Source: Glycine soja (lineage: Eukaryota; Streptophyta; Magnoliopsida; Fabales; Fabaceae). Taken from it: a DNA stretch of 64,000 nt. A program made the position numbers and the translations under genes. The notes beneath the pieces are model-generated. The model did not search any database, was not told where the DNA came from, and worked only from the letters and a program-made list of their open reading frames with translations. Shown here piece by piece: positions 21,157 through 32,578 of this stretch. Where the stretch lies: assembly GCF_004193775.1 (NCBI RefSeq), contig NC_041002.1, forward strand, positions 42,387,819 to 42,451,818, in the 5' to 3' direction. Positions within the stretch are counted from its first letter, which is position 1. Each line of letters opens with the position of its first letter.

Positions 21157-24092
21157 ATGGACGAAGAACAATGGATGTATGATAATATCATGTCTAAAGA
21201 AGTTGATACGAATGTTGAAAATGAGGAAGATGTTGGCGTGAAAGTAGAACATGTTGATTGCTCTGATGCCTTTAATACTTCTCGGGTATTTGTCTAATTT
21301 GTTGTTGGTATAGTAATTATATTACGTAATTGTTTATTGATCTCAGACCTTTTTTGAATTGTGTTATAGTTGTTTGCTAGTCATGATGAAGTTTTACATT
21401 GGGCTCGATCGGTGGCTCATGATATTGGATTTGTTGTCGTGATAAGGAGGTCAGACACCAATAATGGTGTTAGAGGAAGGGCCTCATTTATTTCAATAAC
21501 TTGCGAAAGGAGTGGTGAGTATAGGCCTAAGAAGAATGATTTGGTAAGAACATGCACTGACAGTAAAAAATGTGGATGGCCGTTTAAGTTGTGTGCGAAG
21601 CCAGTTTTTATGGGAGAAGGATGGTTGGTGAAGTTAATTTGTGGGGTTCACAATCATGAAATGAAAAATTCATTAGTTAGGCATCCATATGCGGGTTGAC
21701 TGACTAAAGATGAGAAGATTGTTGTTACTAATATGATGAAGTCCATGTTGAAGCCAATAAATATTCTTTTGGCGTTAAAGGAGCACAATGCCAACAATTA
21801 TACAACAATAAAAAAAATTTGCAATGCCAGACATGCTTACAATTCTTCCATAAGATAGAGTAACACCGAATGCAACATCTCATGATGATGCTTAATTGAG
21901 ATCAATATATTCGCTCGCATAGGATGAAGGATGATAATGTTGTACGTGACTTGTTCTGGAGTCATCCTGATGTAGTAAAATTAACCAATTCTTGTAATTT
22001 GGTTTTCTTGATTGACAATACCTATAAAACAAATAGGTACAAACTACTATTGCTTGATATTGTTGGTGTTACACCAACAGGAATGACATTCTTCGCTGCT
22101 TTTGCTTACTTGGAAGGGGAACATCTTAATAATGTTGTTTGGGCTCTACAACGGTTTCAGGGTCTTTTCATGAGAGTTGATGCACTCTCCGGGGTTATTG
22201 TCGCCGATAGAGATTTGTCTTTGATGAATGTAGTGAAAACTGTATACCCGGATGCTATGAACTTGCTGTGTCGGTTTCATATTGACAAGAATGTGAAGGC
22301 AAAGTGCAAAACCCTGGTTGCTCAAAAGAATGCATGAGATTATGTCATGGAGGCTTGGGGGAGTTTGGTTGACTGTCCACGTGAGAGTTCTTTTGATGAG
22401 TACCTTAAAAACTTTGAAATGACTTGCTCTTTGTGGCCTATGTTTGTGGACTATGTGTGTCAAACATGGGTGATTCTGCACAAAGAAAAATTTGTGAAAG
22501 CATAGACCAACAAAGTGATGCATCTAGGAAACACAACCACTAACAGGTATGAATATTGTTTTTTGTTTGTGTTGATTTGTTTAAGTGTTGACTTAAATGA
22601 AAATGTTGTGGTTGTTTATACATTGTTGTATACTTCATTTGTAGGGTTGAGAGTGCTCATTGGTTATTAAAGAGACTCCTACAAAACTCCCTTGGTGACG
22701 TATGCAGTGTTTGGAAAGCAATGAACAACATGATGACACTTCAACACACTCAAATTAAGGCATCTTTTGAGACAAGCACGCACGTGGTTGGACATGTGTT
22801 TAAAGTTACCTTGTACAAAAAACTACTTGACATGGTATCAAGGTACACTTTAAATGAAATTGCTGTTGATTATGAGCATGTACCTTATGCAGGCAAAAAC
22901 CCTTCATGTTATGGATGTGTCATCAGGAGTACCCACGGTCTTCCATGTGCATGTGAGTTGTCAAAATATGTTGTTGGCTCGATACCACTAGAGGTGACCA
23001 TAACTGAGGAGATGGAAACAATATCGAAACAATTTGAGCAGATCGATGTATGTGGCAAAGTACATTTGAAGACAAAGTTGCGAGAAATTGCTTATCTTGA
23101 TATGAACTTTATGTGTCCTCCTCCAGAGAAAGTGAAGACCAAGGGTACTTCAAAAAAACCACTAACCAAACAAAAAAAGTCACAAAAACATGATCCATCT
23201 TATTGGGAGTATGTTGATGCGTTACACACTATGCAAAATAGTAATTCTTCAGTGAAACGTAATGCATCATCATCTGAGCAACAAATACATATACAAAATA
23301 TTCTAATGTTAGATCAATTTCATCTGTGCAACCAGGATTCTATTGAAAAACATTATTGATGTCAAAGCAGATGGTAACCGTGGCTATCGGGAAATAATTG
23401 TCTTATTGGGTATGGGTGAAGAATCACGGTTGTTGATGCGCAACCATTTGCATAAAGAACTGACAAGCTGGTCGGAAGAGTATATCAACCTGCTTGGTGG
23501 CATAGAGATTTGAGGAATTAAAGTGTTCCCTACTTGTTGATGAATTATCTACGGTGCGTAAGTTTATTGTTATGTCACTTTTTCTTAAAATAACATTTAA
23601 GTAACCGCTATTTTTTGTCTGTTACATGTAGGTTACCATGGACAAGTGGATGAATATTACAAATATAGGATATGTCATTACTTCACAATACAACATGATT
23701 GTTGTTTCTTTTTCACGACAACAAAGCATGACATTTTTTCCTCACAGAAGTCAACCACCACCAGATTCTTTAGTGCATCGCGTAATATGCAGTGGCCCAC
23801 CCCATACATATTGATCATGTGTATGGGAATCATTTTGTACAGGTGTTTGCATAAATATTACGTTAGTATAAATGTTGACAATGTTGTTGGTTATGTTACA
23901 TTCAATCTGTTTGTCGTTATGTAACATGTTGTTTTACGAGACTATTATCCTTTACCACTATTGGCATTGTTGTGGAATACATATTGTCATAGTCAGATAA
24001 AGCAGTGGCTCACCCTATACATAGGTAGAATGCAACATTACACAAATTTGTCTAGACTAAAAATCGAATTTGTTGATTTTGGTGAAGAATGA
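21157..24092 (+). pseudogene. MULE transposase-OTU fusion, full length but broken (element 2)
   Basis: Exon 1 21157-21285 (acidic start MDEEQWMYD), exon 2 21370-22546, exon 3 22645 to about 23550, then 23632-23842 and about 23930-24092 as in element 1. It keeps the N-terminal FAR1-type domain missing from element 1 (CERSGEY, CTDSKKCGWPF, LICGVHNHE), the MULE core (IDNTYKTN, VADRDLSLMN, LLCRFHIDKN), the SWIM finger (CYGCVIRSTHGLPCACEL) and the OTU-like tail. Breaks: TGA at 21697 (CGA Arg in element 1), further breaks around 21860-21900, TGA at 22335 at the Trp codon of KAW, and frameshifts near 23300 and 23510. The OTU catalytic box reads DGNRG, so the Cys is replaced by Arg. Protein identity to element 1 is high in the core but DNA divergence is considerable, so these are separate lineages. 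Confidence 0.88.
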
Positions 24093-24340
24093 CGTTTCTG
24101 TAAATAATTATTTTGTTGACATTTGTAATTTTGTTGACATTTATGTAAATAATAATTTATTTCCACTAATTATTTTTAAAAGTTAGGACATAATTAAGTA
24201 CTTTGAAAATAATAAAGATACAATTTCATTAGCGTATGAACACGAATTTAAACATTACATTAACTTACAACATAGTTGAAACAAACATAAAATGCACTAA
24301 AAACTACAATTAACTAATAGTAATTTTGCATTGAATTATG

Positions 24341-26311
24341 TTACAACCGAGACATGTCGTCTTTCATTTTGATTACCGGTTTACTAAAAACATCTAAAAT
24401 TTCTATTGGGCCATATTGTTTCCAGTAATTAGACTGTACTAAGACCTTCAACACGTCATCGTTAGTTTTCAGCTCAATAATTTCAAATTTCATAATGTGG
24501 ATCATGCATTGTTTTGATGATGTCGAAAAGAAATCACTTGATTGTCATCATCAAAAAGTGGGAGAATATGAATGTATAAATACATGAATTTTGATGATGC
24601 AAAAAAAAAATCAAACAAGGCCGCTTCAAAGGATAAGCATTTGCTTCAAGATTAATTCAAGATTGCTTCAACAAACAAAGCCTTATTTCAAGATTCACTA
24701 AAGATCAAGCCTTGCCTCAAAACAAAGGGTTTCAAAGTCATGCAAGGCTCTGGTAATCGATTACCAGGAATTGTAGTTAATTACCAGAAGGGAAGAATGA
24801 AAAAGAGCTGTTGAAAAGGGTTTTGAATTTGAATTTTGAACATGTAATCGATTACCATATGTTTGTAATCGATTACCAGTAATGAAACTCCTTAAATTCA
24901 AATTCAAAAGTCATGTCCCTTCAAATTATAACTATGTAATCGATTACACAAACATTGTAATCGATTACCAGTGGAGAGTTTTCAAAAAATCTGCCAACAA
25001 TCACATCTTTTGATTGGATTTGTGAATGGTCATCAAAGGCCTATAAATAGGTGACTTGGGCACGAATTTTAAAGAGAGAGTTTTGCTTGTTCAAAATGTC
25101 TTATCCTCTCAAAAGGAAATGAGAGAGATTCCAAGAGAACTTCATTGCCAAATGCTCTCTCAAAAGAAACTCTTGGGCAAACACTTGCAAATCCATTAAG
25201 AGTTTCTCCATGGACTTCAATTGTAATATCCTTCTCTTTAAGAGAGAATTCTTCTTTCTTTCTTCTCATTCAAAGTGATTGATTAAGGGATTGAGGGTCT
25301 CTTAAGTTGTAAGGATTCCTAAACACAAGGGATGGGTTGTCCTTGTGTGATTCAAACTTTGTAAATGGATTTTTACAAAGGGAGTGGAAAATCTCAAGTG
25401 GGTTGCTTGAGTACTGGACGTAGGTACGAAATTTGCCAAACCAGTATAAAACTGTGCTTGCATTCTCTCTTCCCTTATCTCATTTATTTTATTATAATAA
25501 ATTTTGTCTTTCATTTTTAAAGAACTATTAAATTGATTGCTTCTTCTTCTGCATTATGAGCCTATCTCTTTTAGAAGGGGGTTAAAAGTTTGTTAGTGCG
25601 AAATTAATTCACCCCTTCTTAAGATAACTGAGGCCATTTGTCTAACACATAACTTTGTCTGAATACTCAGAATGACCTGGCTGTCAAAAAAATAATCGTC
25701 TTACCGTTTGTGATTCATGAATACCATAAGGCAGAATCCCTTGAGGTTCAACTTTCTTAGTCACATCCTTTAGTTGTTCAATGATACATCCCAAAGGAAT
25801 GTCAAATCTTTTTGGATTTTTTTCTGTTAACGAGTAACCCATGAAGTCGTGTTGGCGTGACATGTTCCACCTTCCATTGTAATATAACAGAGCATCATGA
25901 GTAGGAGTCAAGTGGCTTGAAGTAAGTTTAATATATCATTCGGTGTTCTACCAATGGTACATAATAACTCAATCAGGCTAACGCACGAATATTGATCATT
26001 ACATATTAACATTATGTTAACATCATCATCATTTTTCAATTGCATACATTGAAAGACAAATTAGTTACCTGCATCTGCGAATGGATGACAGTAGCAAATT
26101 TTATCTAAATATTGATCATTGATTAGTTGAAGGGTATTGTGCATTCTGCTAGTGTTTCAAAACCACAATCATTAGGTACTCGAATGAGTATCGGAGTGGA
26201 ACTTTGAAAATAAACATCAGATTCATTGTGAATAATCGATCCATTTGAAAAAATAAAAGCTAATATGGAGTTGACAATGGTTTGATTGTCTGTTTCTCCC
26301 AAAAATGCCAT
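24341..26311 (-). pseudogene. ORF2 of element 2, inverted and interrupted by a solo LTR
   Basis: Homologue of 8553-9374. It starts MAFLGETDNQTIVNS at 26311 and ends ..DDMSRL at 24341. It is broken by stops and shifts near 26125, 26090 and 25915, and by the 1152-bp LTR at 24496-25647. The segment after the LTR (KFEIIELKTNDDVLKVLVQS) joins exactly in frame with the segment before it if one CATAA copy is removed. In element 1 the same gene points the same way as the transposase; here it points toward it. Confidence 0.8.
24496..25647 (+). mobile_element. Solo LTR, Sirevirus-like, in ORF2
   Basis: TG..CA ends (TGTGGATCATGCATTG ... CACTTGTCTAACA type; here gccatttgtctaaca) with the 5-bp target duplication CATAA at 24491-24495 and 25648-25652. 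Length 1152 bp, close to the Copia LTRs at 27517 and 37489. It carries three pairs of GTAATCGATTAC-type palindromes (24750-24970), a ctataaatag TATA box near 25041 and the same 3' tail. No internal region remains, so it arose by LTR-LTR recombination. Confidence 0.88.
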
Positions 26312-26319
26312 AGTTTCTT

Positions 26320-26880
26320 GTAGAATTTGGTTTCTAAAGGTAGATTGGAGGAGAATGTGTGATTATTAAGAGTGTTGATGTGGTATATATAGATGTTGTT
26401 CAATGAGACTGCTTGTGTTATTTTTTAAAAATAGATGCGTGCCACTTGCTATGTGTTGTCAAGTACAACAATGTTGTGTCATGATTTAATTTTGCATCAG
26501 ACATGCATTGTTATTATTAGAACTTAACTAACTGAGTAGTCATTTCTATGTCAATATGTGGGTGTAGTATTCATTTTTTTAAACAGATGCATGCAATTCA
26601 CATTGTGTTGTCAACTTTGAAAATGATTTATGATGCTTAAATGTTGTAAAAAACATACATTTGTAATTTGTTATGGACAAATTAATTTATTCCTTAAATC
26701 AACATTAATGGCTAATTAATGATAAATGGATAACAAAAATTTGAATAAAATAAATAAAAACGTGTCCATAATTAACGCATCAAAATTATAAATTAACCAA
26801 ATGTCAATGTCAATACATAAATGTACCAAATAAATAAATTATCCAAAAAATTAATAATGACATATATAAGGGAAAACAAA
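26320..26880. other. Upstream region of inverted ORF2; no gene
   Basis: AT-rich, with a TATA-like tatatatag near 26390 (minus-strand ORF2 promoter) and several atgtgttgtcaa motifs like those upstream of ORF2 in element 1. No coding signal. Confidence 0.5.
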
Positions 26881-26886
26881 ACAACT

Positions 26887-27516
26887 TCAATGCCCATCCG
26901 TATGTTGCCTACGCCTCGATCTGTGACCTACAGTTGGTTGGCCAAAGTAGCTTCTTGCAATGGTTAGACATTCTTTAGCAACCGTATAGGCTTCTATTCC
27001 TTCGGTCAGGATCCTCAGGTTCAAAAGCTTCTCCAACTTATCAGCAATTGCTACATAACCATCCTAGTAAGGGAAAAAACCAAACATAACAATTGTTAGT
27101 AATAAAATACAAAAGAAAACAACAAACACAAAATACAAAAAATAAATATTACCACTACATGTCCTAGACGATGCACATCAACGTCTGCGTCATCAGGAGC
27201 CGCTGCCGCTACCGATTGCTGATGCATATCTGGTTCAACAAATGTGTCATAGTATTGAACAGGTGGAACTTTAGGAGGATCCCCTAGTTGTGTCGGAGTC
27301 ATAAATGCATGCGAAATCATGTAGAAGCACTCCATGTAATCTGACGAACACTAGCCAGGAACTACACAGATTTTCCCTACAGGTGCAATGTAGTCACGAA
27401 ACTACATCCATCTATCATCCATTTCTTTAATAGAAACAAAAGGCACAGTAGGATGTGGTGGAATATTCTAGACGTATTCAAACTGTCGTACAACCATCTT
27501 CGGTCGGTGAATGACT
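26887..27516 (-). pseudogene. PMD gene of element 2, 3' part
   Basis: The C-terminal part of the PMD gene: the rest of exon 3 (VVRQFEYV, DDRWM, SSDYMECFYMISHAFMTPTQ) and the last exon (GYVAIADKLEKLLNLRI ... ending at 26887). Introns match element 1. The 5' part lies 11 kb away at 38654-40048, separated by the Copia element, with TGACT duplicated at both borders. A few stops have accumulated. Confidence 0.82.
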
Positions 27517-28667
27517 TGTAGAAGCAAAGACTTTGACTTTGATGTTTTGATGATGCCATGTGATCATGCGCTTCTCAAGTTTAATTCAAGACAAAAATCC
27601 AAGAAATTCAAGATACATCATCAAGAAGATCTCGAGTGATTTAGGAAGGGAATTCCAAGTTGAAACAGCAAGAGGTTTGGCCAATGAAATTAAGCAAAAA
27701 TGTTTCTAGTAATCGGTTACCAGAGGATGTAATCGATTACCAGTGGCTAAAACACTTCCTGAAACGTTTTTAGATTAATTTTGAATATTTTTGAAGGCAT
27801 GTAATCGATTACATGAGGATTGTAATCGATTACCAACAGCTGAAAATATTTACACCAGTCATTAGAAATTTGAATTCAAAATTTATAATGTGTAATCGAT
27901 TATACATGGATGGTAATCGATTACCAGCAGTTACAAAATATTTTAATTCAAATTTTAAAGCCAGTAATCGATTATACAAGTCTTGTAATCGATTACCAGA
28001 GAAGCTTTTCAGAAAATATTTTCTAAGAGTCACATCTGTCCAAAAGGTTTATGAATGGTCATCAAAGGTCTATTTATATGTGATTTGAAACACGAATTTG
28101 CTTAGAGTTTTTCAGAACAAAAAGGTCTTATCCTCTAAAAAGCAAAATCATCTTATCCTCTTAAAAAAAATTCCTTGGCCAATACACTTGCAATTCAATA
28201 AGAAATTATTTGAGTGCTCAATTGTTCAATCTATCTCTTTCAAGAGAGATTTCTTCTTCTCTTCATCTTATTTTGGAAAAGGGATTAAGAGACCGATGGT
28301 CTCTTGTTGTAAAGCAATCTGAACACAAAGGAAGGGTTGTCCTTGTGTGGTTCAGAACTTGTAAAGGGCTTTTGCAAGATAGTGGAACTCTTAAGCGGGT
28401 TTCTTGGGGACTGGACATAGACACAAGGGTGTGGCCGAACTAGTATAAATATGAGTTTGCATTCTTTCTTCCCTTAAACTCTTTTATTGATTATTGCTTA
28501 TTGCTTCTATTCAGTAAGTTTAATTTTCATAATTATTTAGGAATTCATTTTGAAAAGAATCTTGGGTTTTGGGTTAAAATCAAAATAGAATTTTTAATTA
28601 GGAAAAAGTTTGTGATATCTTAATTCAACCCTCCCTTCTTAAGATATCTAAGGCCACTTGTCTAACA
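27517..28667 (+). repeat. 5' LTR of the Copia element
   Basis: 1151 bp, TGTAGAAGCA...CTTGTCTAACA. It holds about eight GTAATCGATTAC-type palindromes arranged as pairs (27712-28000) and a TATA-like ctatttatatg near 28068. It is close to the 3' LTR, with scattered substitutions, one short indel around 27690 and a different C-tract length, so the insertion is not very recent. Confidence 0.92.
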
Positions 28668-28669
28668 AG

Positions 28670-28681
28670 TGGTATCAGAGC
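28670..28681 (+). promoter_or_regulatory. Primer binding site (tRNA-iMet)
   Basis: TGGTATCAGAGC two bases after the 5' LTR: the standard plant LTR-retrotransposon site complementary to the 3' end of initiator methionine tRNA. Confidence 0.93.
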
Positions 28682-28717
28682 TTCATTCTTGTATAAAGTT
28701 TAGAAGCTTCAAGAAAA

Positions 28718-30432
28718 ATGGACTCATCAAACTATTTATTTCCTGAAGGGAATTCAATAAATAGGCCTCCTATTTTTAATGGAGTGGGTTACCATTACTA
28801 GAAAACCTATATGCAAATTTTTATAGAGGCAATAAATTTAAATGTTTGGGATGAAATAAAAGTAGGGCCTTATATTCCCACCATGGTTGCTGGAATTACA
28901 ACAATAGAAAAGCCTAGGGAATATTGGAGTGAGGAAGAAAGAAGACTAGTACAATATAACTTAAAAGCCAAAAACATAATTACATATGCCCTAGGAATGG
29001 ATGAATACTTTAGGGTATCAAACTATAAAAGTTCAAAGGATATGTGGGATACCCTACGAGTAACACATGAAGGCACAACACATGTTAAAAGATCTAGGAT
29101 AAACACATTAACTCATGAATATGAACTATTTAAGATGAATGCAAATGAAAGTATACAAGACATGCAAAAGAGGTTCACACACATAGTAAATCATCCTGCA
29201 TCTTTAGGGAAAATTTTTCAAAATGAAGATCTCATAAATAAAGTATTGAGATGTTTAAGCAGAGAATGACAACCTAAGGTAACAGCCATTACTGAATCAC
29301 GAGATTTATCTAACATGTCTCTTGCTACACTATTTGGAAAGTTACAGGAACACGAAATTGAACTATTGAGACTAAATCAACACGAAGAAAATGATAAGAA
29401 AAAGAAGGGAATTGATCTTAAAGCTTCATCTTCAATCCAAGAAGAAAGTGATAAAGAAGACTTAATTAATTTGAATGAAGATGATGATCTTAGCCTTTTT
29501 GTAAAAAGGTTCAACAAGTTCCTGAAATTCAGAGGAAATCAAAGGAGACCAAATTTTAAACCTAAAAGAAGGACAAAAGATTCATCCTCTACTCCAAAAT
29601 GCTTTGAATGCAATCAACTTGGACATCTGAGGGTCGATTGCCCAATCTTCAAGAAAAGAGTGGAAAAATCTGAAAAGAAACATTTTAGTGAAAAGAAGAT
29701 GAATAAGGCCTACATCACATGGGATGACAATGATATGGAATCATCTGAGGATTCAGAAAATGAAGAGATAAACCTGTGCCTAATGGCTAAAAGTTATGAA
29801 AGCGATGAAGAGGTAACATCTTCAAATAACAACTTATCCATTTCTTTTGATGAATTACAAGATGCATTTGCTGATTTGCATAGAGAATCAATCAAACTTG
29901 CAAAGTTAGTTTCATCTGCTAAGAAAACAATTTCAAATTTAGAAAATGAAATTTCAAAATTAAATAAAGAATTAGATTATCTTAAAACTAAAGTTTCAAT
30001 TTCTAAATCAAATGATAAAGTTTATGTCTCTACTATTCTTGATGAAAAAGTAATATCTGATTCATGTTACTATTGTAGCAAGTATGAAAAAGAAATTAAA
30101 GATTTGAAAAACTCACTTGCTAAATTTTCTATTGGTAAAAATAACCTAGATGTCATATTAGTAAAACAAAGACGTGTCTTTGATAAGGCATGAATAGGAT
30201 ATAAACCTGAAAAACAACAAAAATTTTACAAAAATTTCTTTGCTTTCACACATAAATATAATTCTCCTTTCATCACTTGTTTTTATTGTGGAAGAAAAGG
30301 GCATGGCACTTCTACATGTTATTTTAAGAAAAATTGCAACAATATCAAAATGATATGGATCCCAAAAGGATCTTTAGTTAACACTAACACACAAGGACCC
30401 AATAAAGTTTGGGTACCTAAGTCACAAACTTG
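28718..30432 (+). pseudogene. Copia gag (capsid and nucleocapsid)
   Basis: Starts ATG at 28718 (MDSSNYLFPEG). It encodes a Copia-type capsid region (YWSEEERRLVQYNLKAKN, DMWDTLRVTHEG), a first zinc knuckle (CFECNQLGHLRVDC), an acidic coiled-coil-like stretch rich in Lys/Glu/Asn (29880-29990), and a second knuckle (CFYCGRKGHGTSTC). Broken by TAG at 28799, TGA at 29267 and TGA at 30191, then a stop near 30430. The first two fall where related gag proteins have Trp. Confidence 0.85.
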
Positions 30433-30447
30433 ATCATGTAGGTATCT

Positions 30448-30846
30448 TTGAAGAAGAAATGGTACATAGATAGCGGTTGTTCAAAACATATGACGAGAGA
30501 TTCATCAAAGTTCACACATATCTCTACCAAGAAAAGTGGGCATGTAACTTATGGTGACAACAACAAAGGTAGAATTTTTGGAGTTGGAAAAATAGGTACG
30601 AATTCTTCAAACTCCATTGAAAATATTCTACTTGTTGAAGGTCTTAAGCACAACTTGCTTAGTGTTAGTCAATTATGTGATAAAGGCTATCTAGTATCAT
30701 TTGATTCTCAAAAATGTATCATTGAACATAAACATGATACTAATATAAAGCATATAGGGTATAGAGTCAACAATGTTTATATGGTAGACTTAAGCCAAAA
30801 ATTAGATAATAATAAATGTTTTCTTAGCAAAGATGATGATCCATGA
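30448..30846 (+). pseudogene. Copia aspartic protease
   Basis: Retropepsin region of the polyprotein, with catalytic DSG in WYIDSGCSKHMT and the usual downstream motif LLSVSQLCDKGY. It processes Gag-Pol. It is frame-shifted from gag and ends at a TGA (30844) just before the integrase zinc finger, where the family normally has Trp. Confidence 0.85.
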
Positions 30847-31980
30847 CTATGCCATAAACGTATTGCTCACATAAACATGGAACACTTAAATAAATTAATT
30901 TCAAAAGATTTAGTTGTTGGTTTGCCTAAATTGAAATTTGAAAAAGATAGACTGTGTGATGCATGTCAAAAAGGAAAACAAATTAGAGTTTCATTCAAAT
31001 CCAAAAACATTGTTTCAACTACTCAACCATTACAACTGTTACATATGGATTTGTTTGGTCCTTCTAGAATTATGAGTTTTGGTGGAAGCTATTATGTACT
31101 TGTCATTGTTGATGATTATTCTAGATATACTTGGACACTATTTATCACTCATAAGAATCATGCATTTCAAGCATTTAAGAAACTTGCAAAAGTTATTCAA
31201 AATAAGAAAAATCTCAAAATTATATATATTAGGAGTGATCATGAGGGTGAGTTTGAAAATAAAGAATTTGATTTATTTTGTGAAAAGCATGGCATTGAAC
31301 ATAACTTTTCTGCACCTAGAACCCCTCAACAAAATAGAGTTGTTGAAAGGAAAAATAGGTCTTTGGAAGAAATTGCTAGAACCTTATTAAATGATACTCC
31401 TCTTCCAAAATATTTTTGGGCTGAAGCCGTTAATATTGCATGCTATATTATGAATAAGGCTTTAATAAGACCTATTTTAAAGAAAACCCCATATGAACTG
31501 TTCAATGGTAGAAAACCAAACATCTCACATCTTCATGTTTTTGGTTGTAAATGCTTTGTATTAAACAATGGAAAAGAAAACTTAGGAAAGTTTGATGCTA
31601 AGTCTGATGAAGGAATTTTCCTTGGATATTCTTTGCATAGTAAAGCCTATAGAATATATAATAAGAGAACAATGACAATTGAAGAATCAATTCATGTTTC
31701 CTTTGATGAGTCTAATGCTATTTCTCCAAGAAAAGATATTTTAGATGATATTGCAGAATCTTTAGAACAAATGCACATTCATGGACAAGATTCTAAAGGA
31801 AAAGGAGAAGGAAGCAATGAAGATCCACTAGTAGAAGTCAAAGCAAATAATGATTTTCCAAGAGAGTGGAAAACTTCAAGAGATCATCCCCTTGACAATA
31901 TTATTGGTGACATCTCAAAAGGGGTAACAACTAGACACTCTCTCAAAGATTTATGCAATAACATGATTTTGTATCTATGA
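30847..31980 (+). pseudogene. Copia integrase
   Basis: HHCC zinc finger (HKRIAHINMEHL ... CDACQKGK), then the DDE core: first Asp in LLHMDLFGP, second in RSDHEGEFEN, Glu in QQNRVVERKNR. The family consensus around the last two motifs is HGGEF and QQNGVVERK, so a Gly to Glu and a Gly to Arg change are present, both single G-to-A changes. Then the GKR-like region (FGCKCFV, GIFLGYSLHSKAYRIYN). The frame ends at 31980, out of phase with RT. Confidence 0.88.
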
Positions 31981-32578
31981 TTGAACCTAAAAATTTAAAT
32001 GAAGCCATAATAAATGAAAATTGGATAATAGCTATGCAGGAAGAACTAAACCAATTTGAAAGAAATAATGTTTGGGAGTTAGTCGAGAAACCCTAAAACT
32101 ACCCAATCATTGGAACAAAATGGGTATTTAGAAATAAATTAGATGAAAATGGCATAGTTATAAGGAATAAGGCTAGATTAGTCACCAAAGGATATAATCA
32201 AGAAGAGGGAATAGATTATGAGGAGACATATGCTCCAGTTGCTAGATTAGAAGCCATCGGAATGCTATTAGCCTATGCATTCATAATGAATTTAAAGCTT
32301 TATCAAATGGATGTAAAAAGTGCATTCTTAAATGGCTTTATTCAAGAGGAAGTATATGTAGATCAACCCCCTGGATTTGAAAACTCAGACAAGCCTAATC
32401 ATGTTTTTAAATTAAAAAGTCTTTATATGGCTTAAAGCAATTCCCTAGGGCTTGGTATGAGCGTCTGAGTAAGTTCCTTTTAGAAAAGGATTTCTCTAGA
32501 GGCAAAGTAGATACTACCCTTTTTATAAAGAGAAAATCACATGATATTTTATTGATTCAAATTTATGTTGATGATATT
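31975..32578 (+). pseudogene. Copia reverse transcriptase, 5' part
   Basis: RT fingers and palm: [64 protein letters not shown], and the active-site YVDD at 32562-32573. A stop follows WELVEKP and a frameshift lies at LKSLYG (near 32420). At 32578, right after YVDDI, the gene is split by the solo LTR. Confidence 0.87.
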
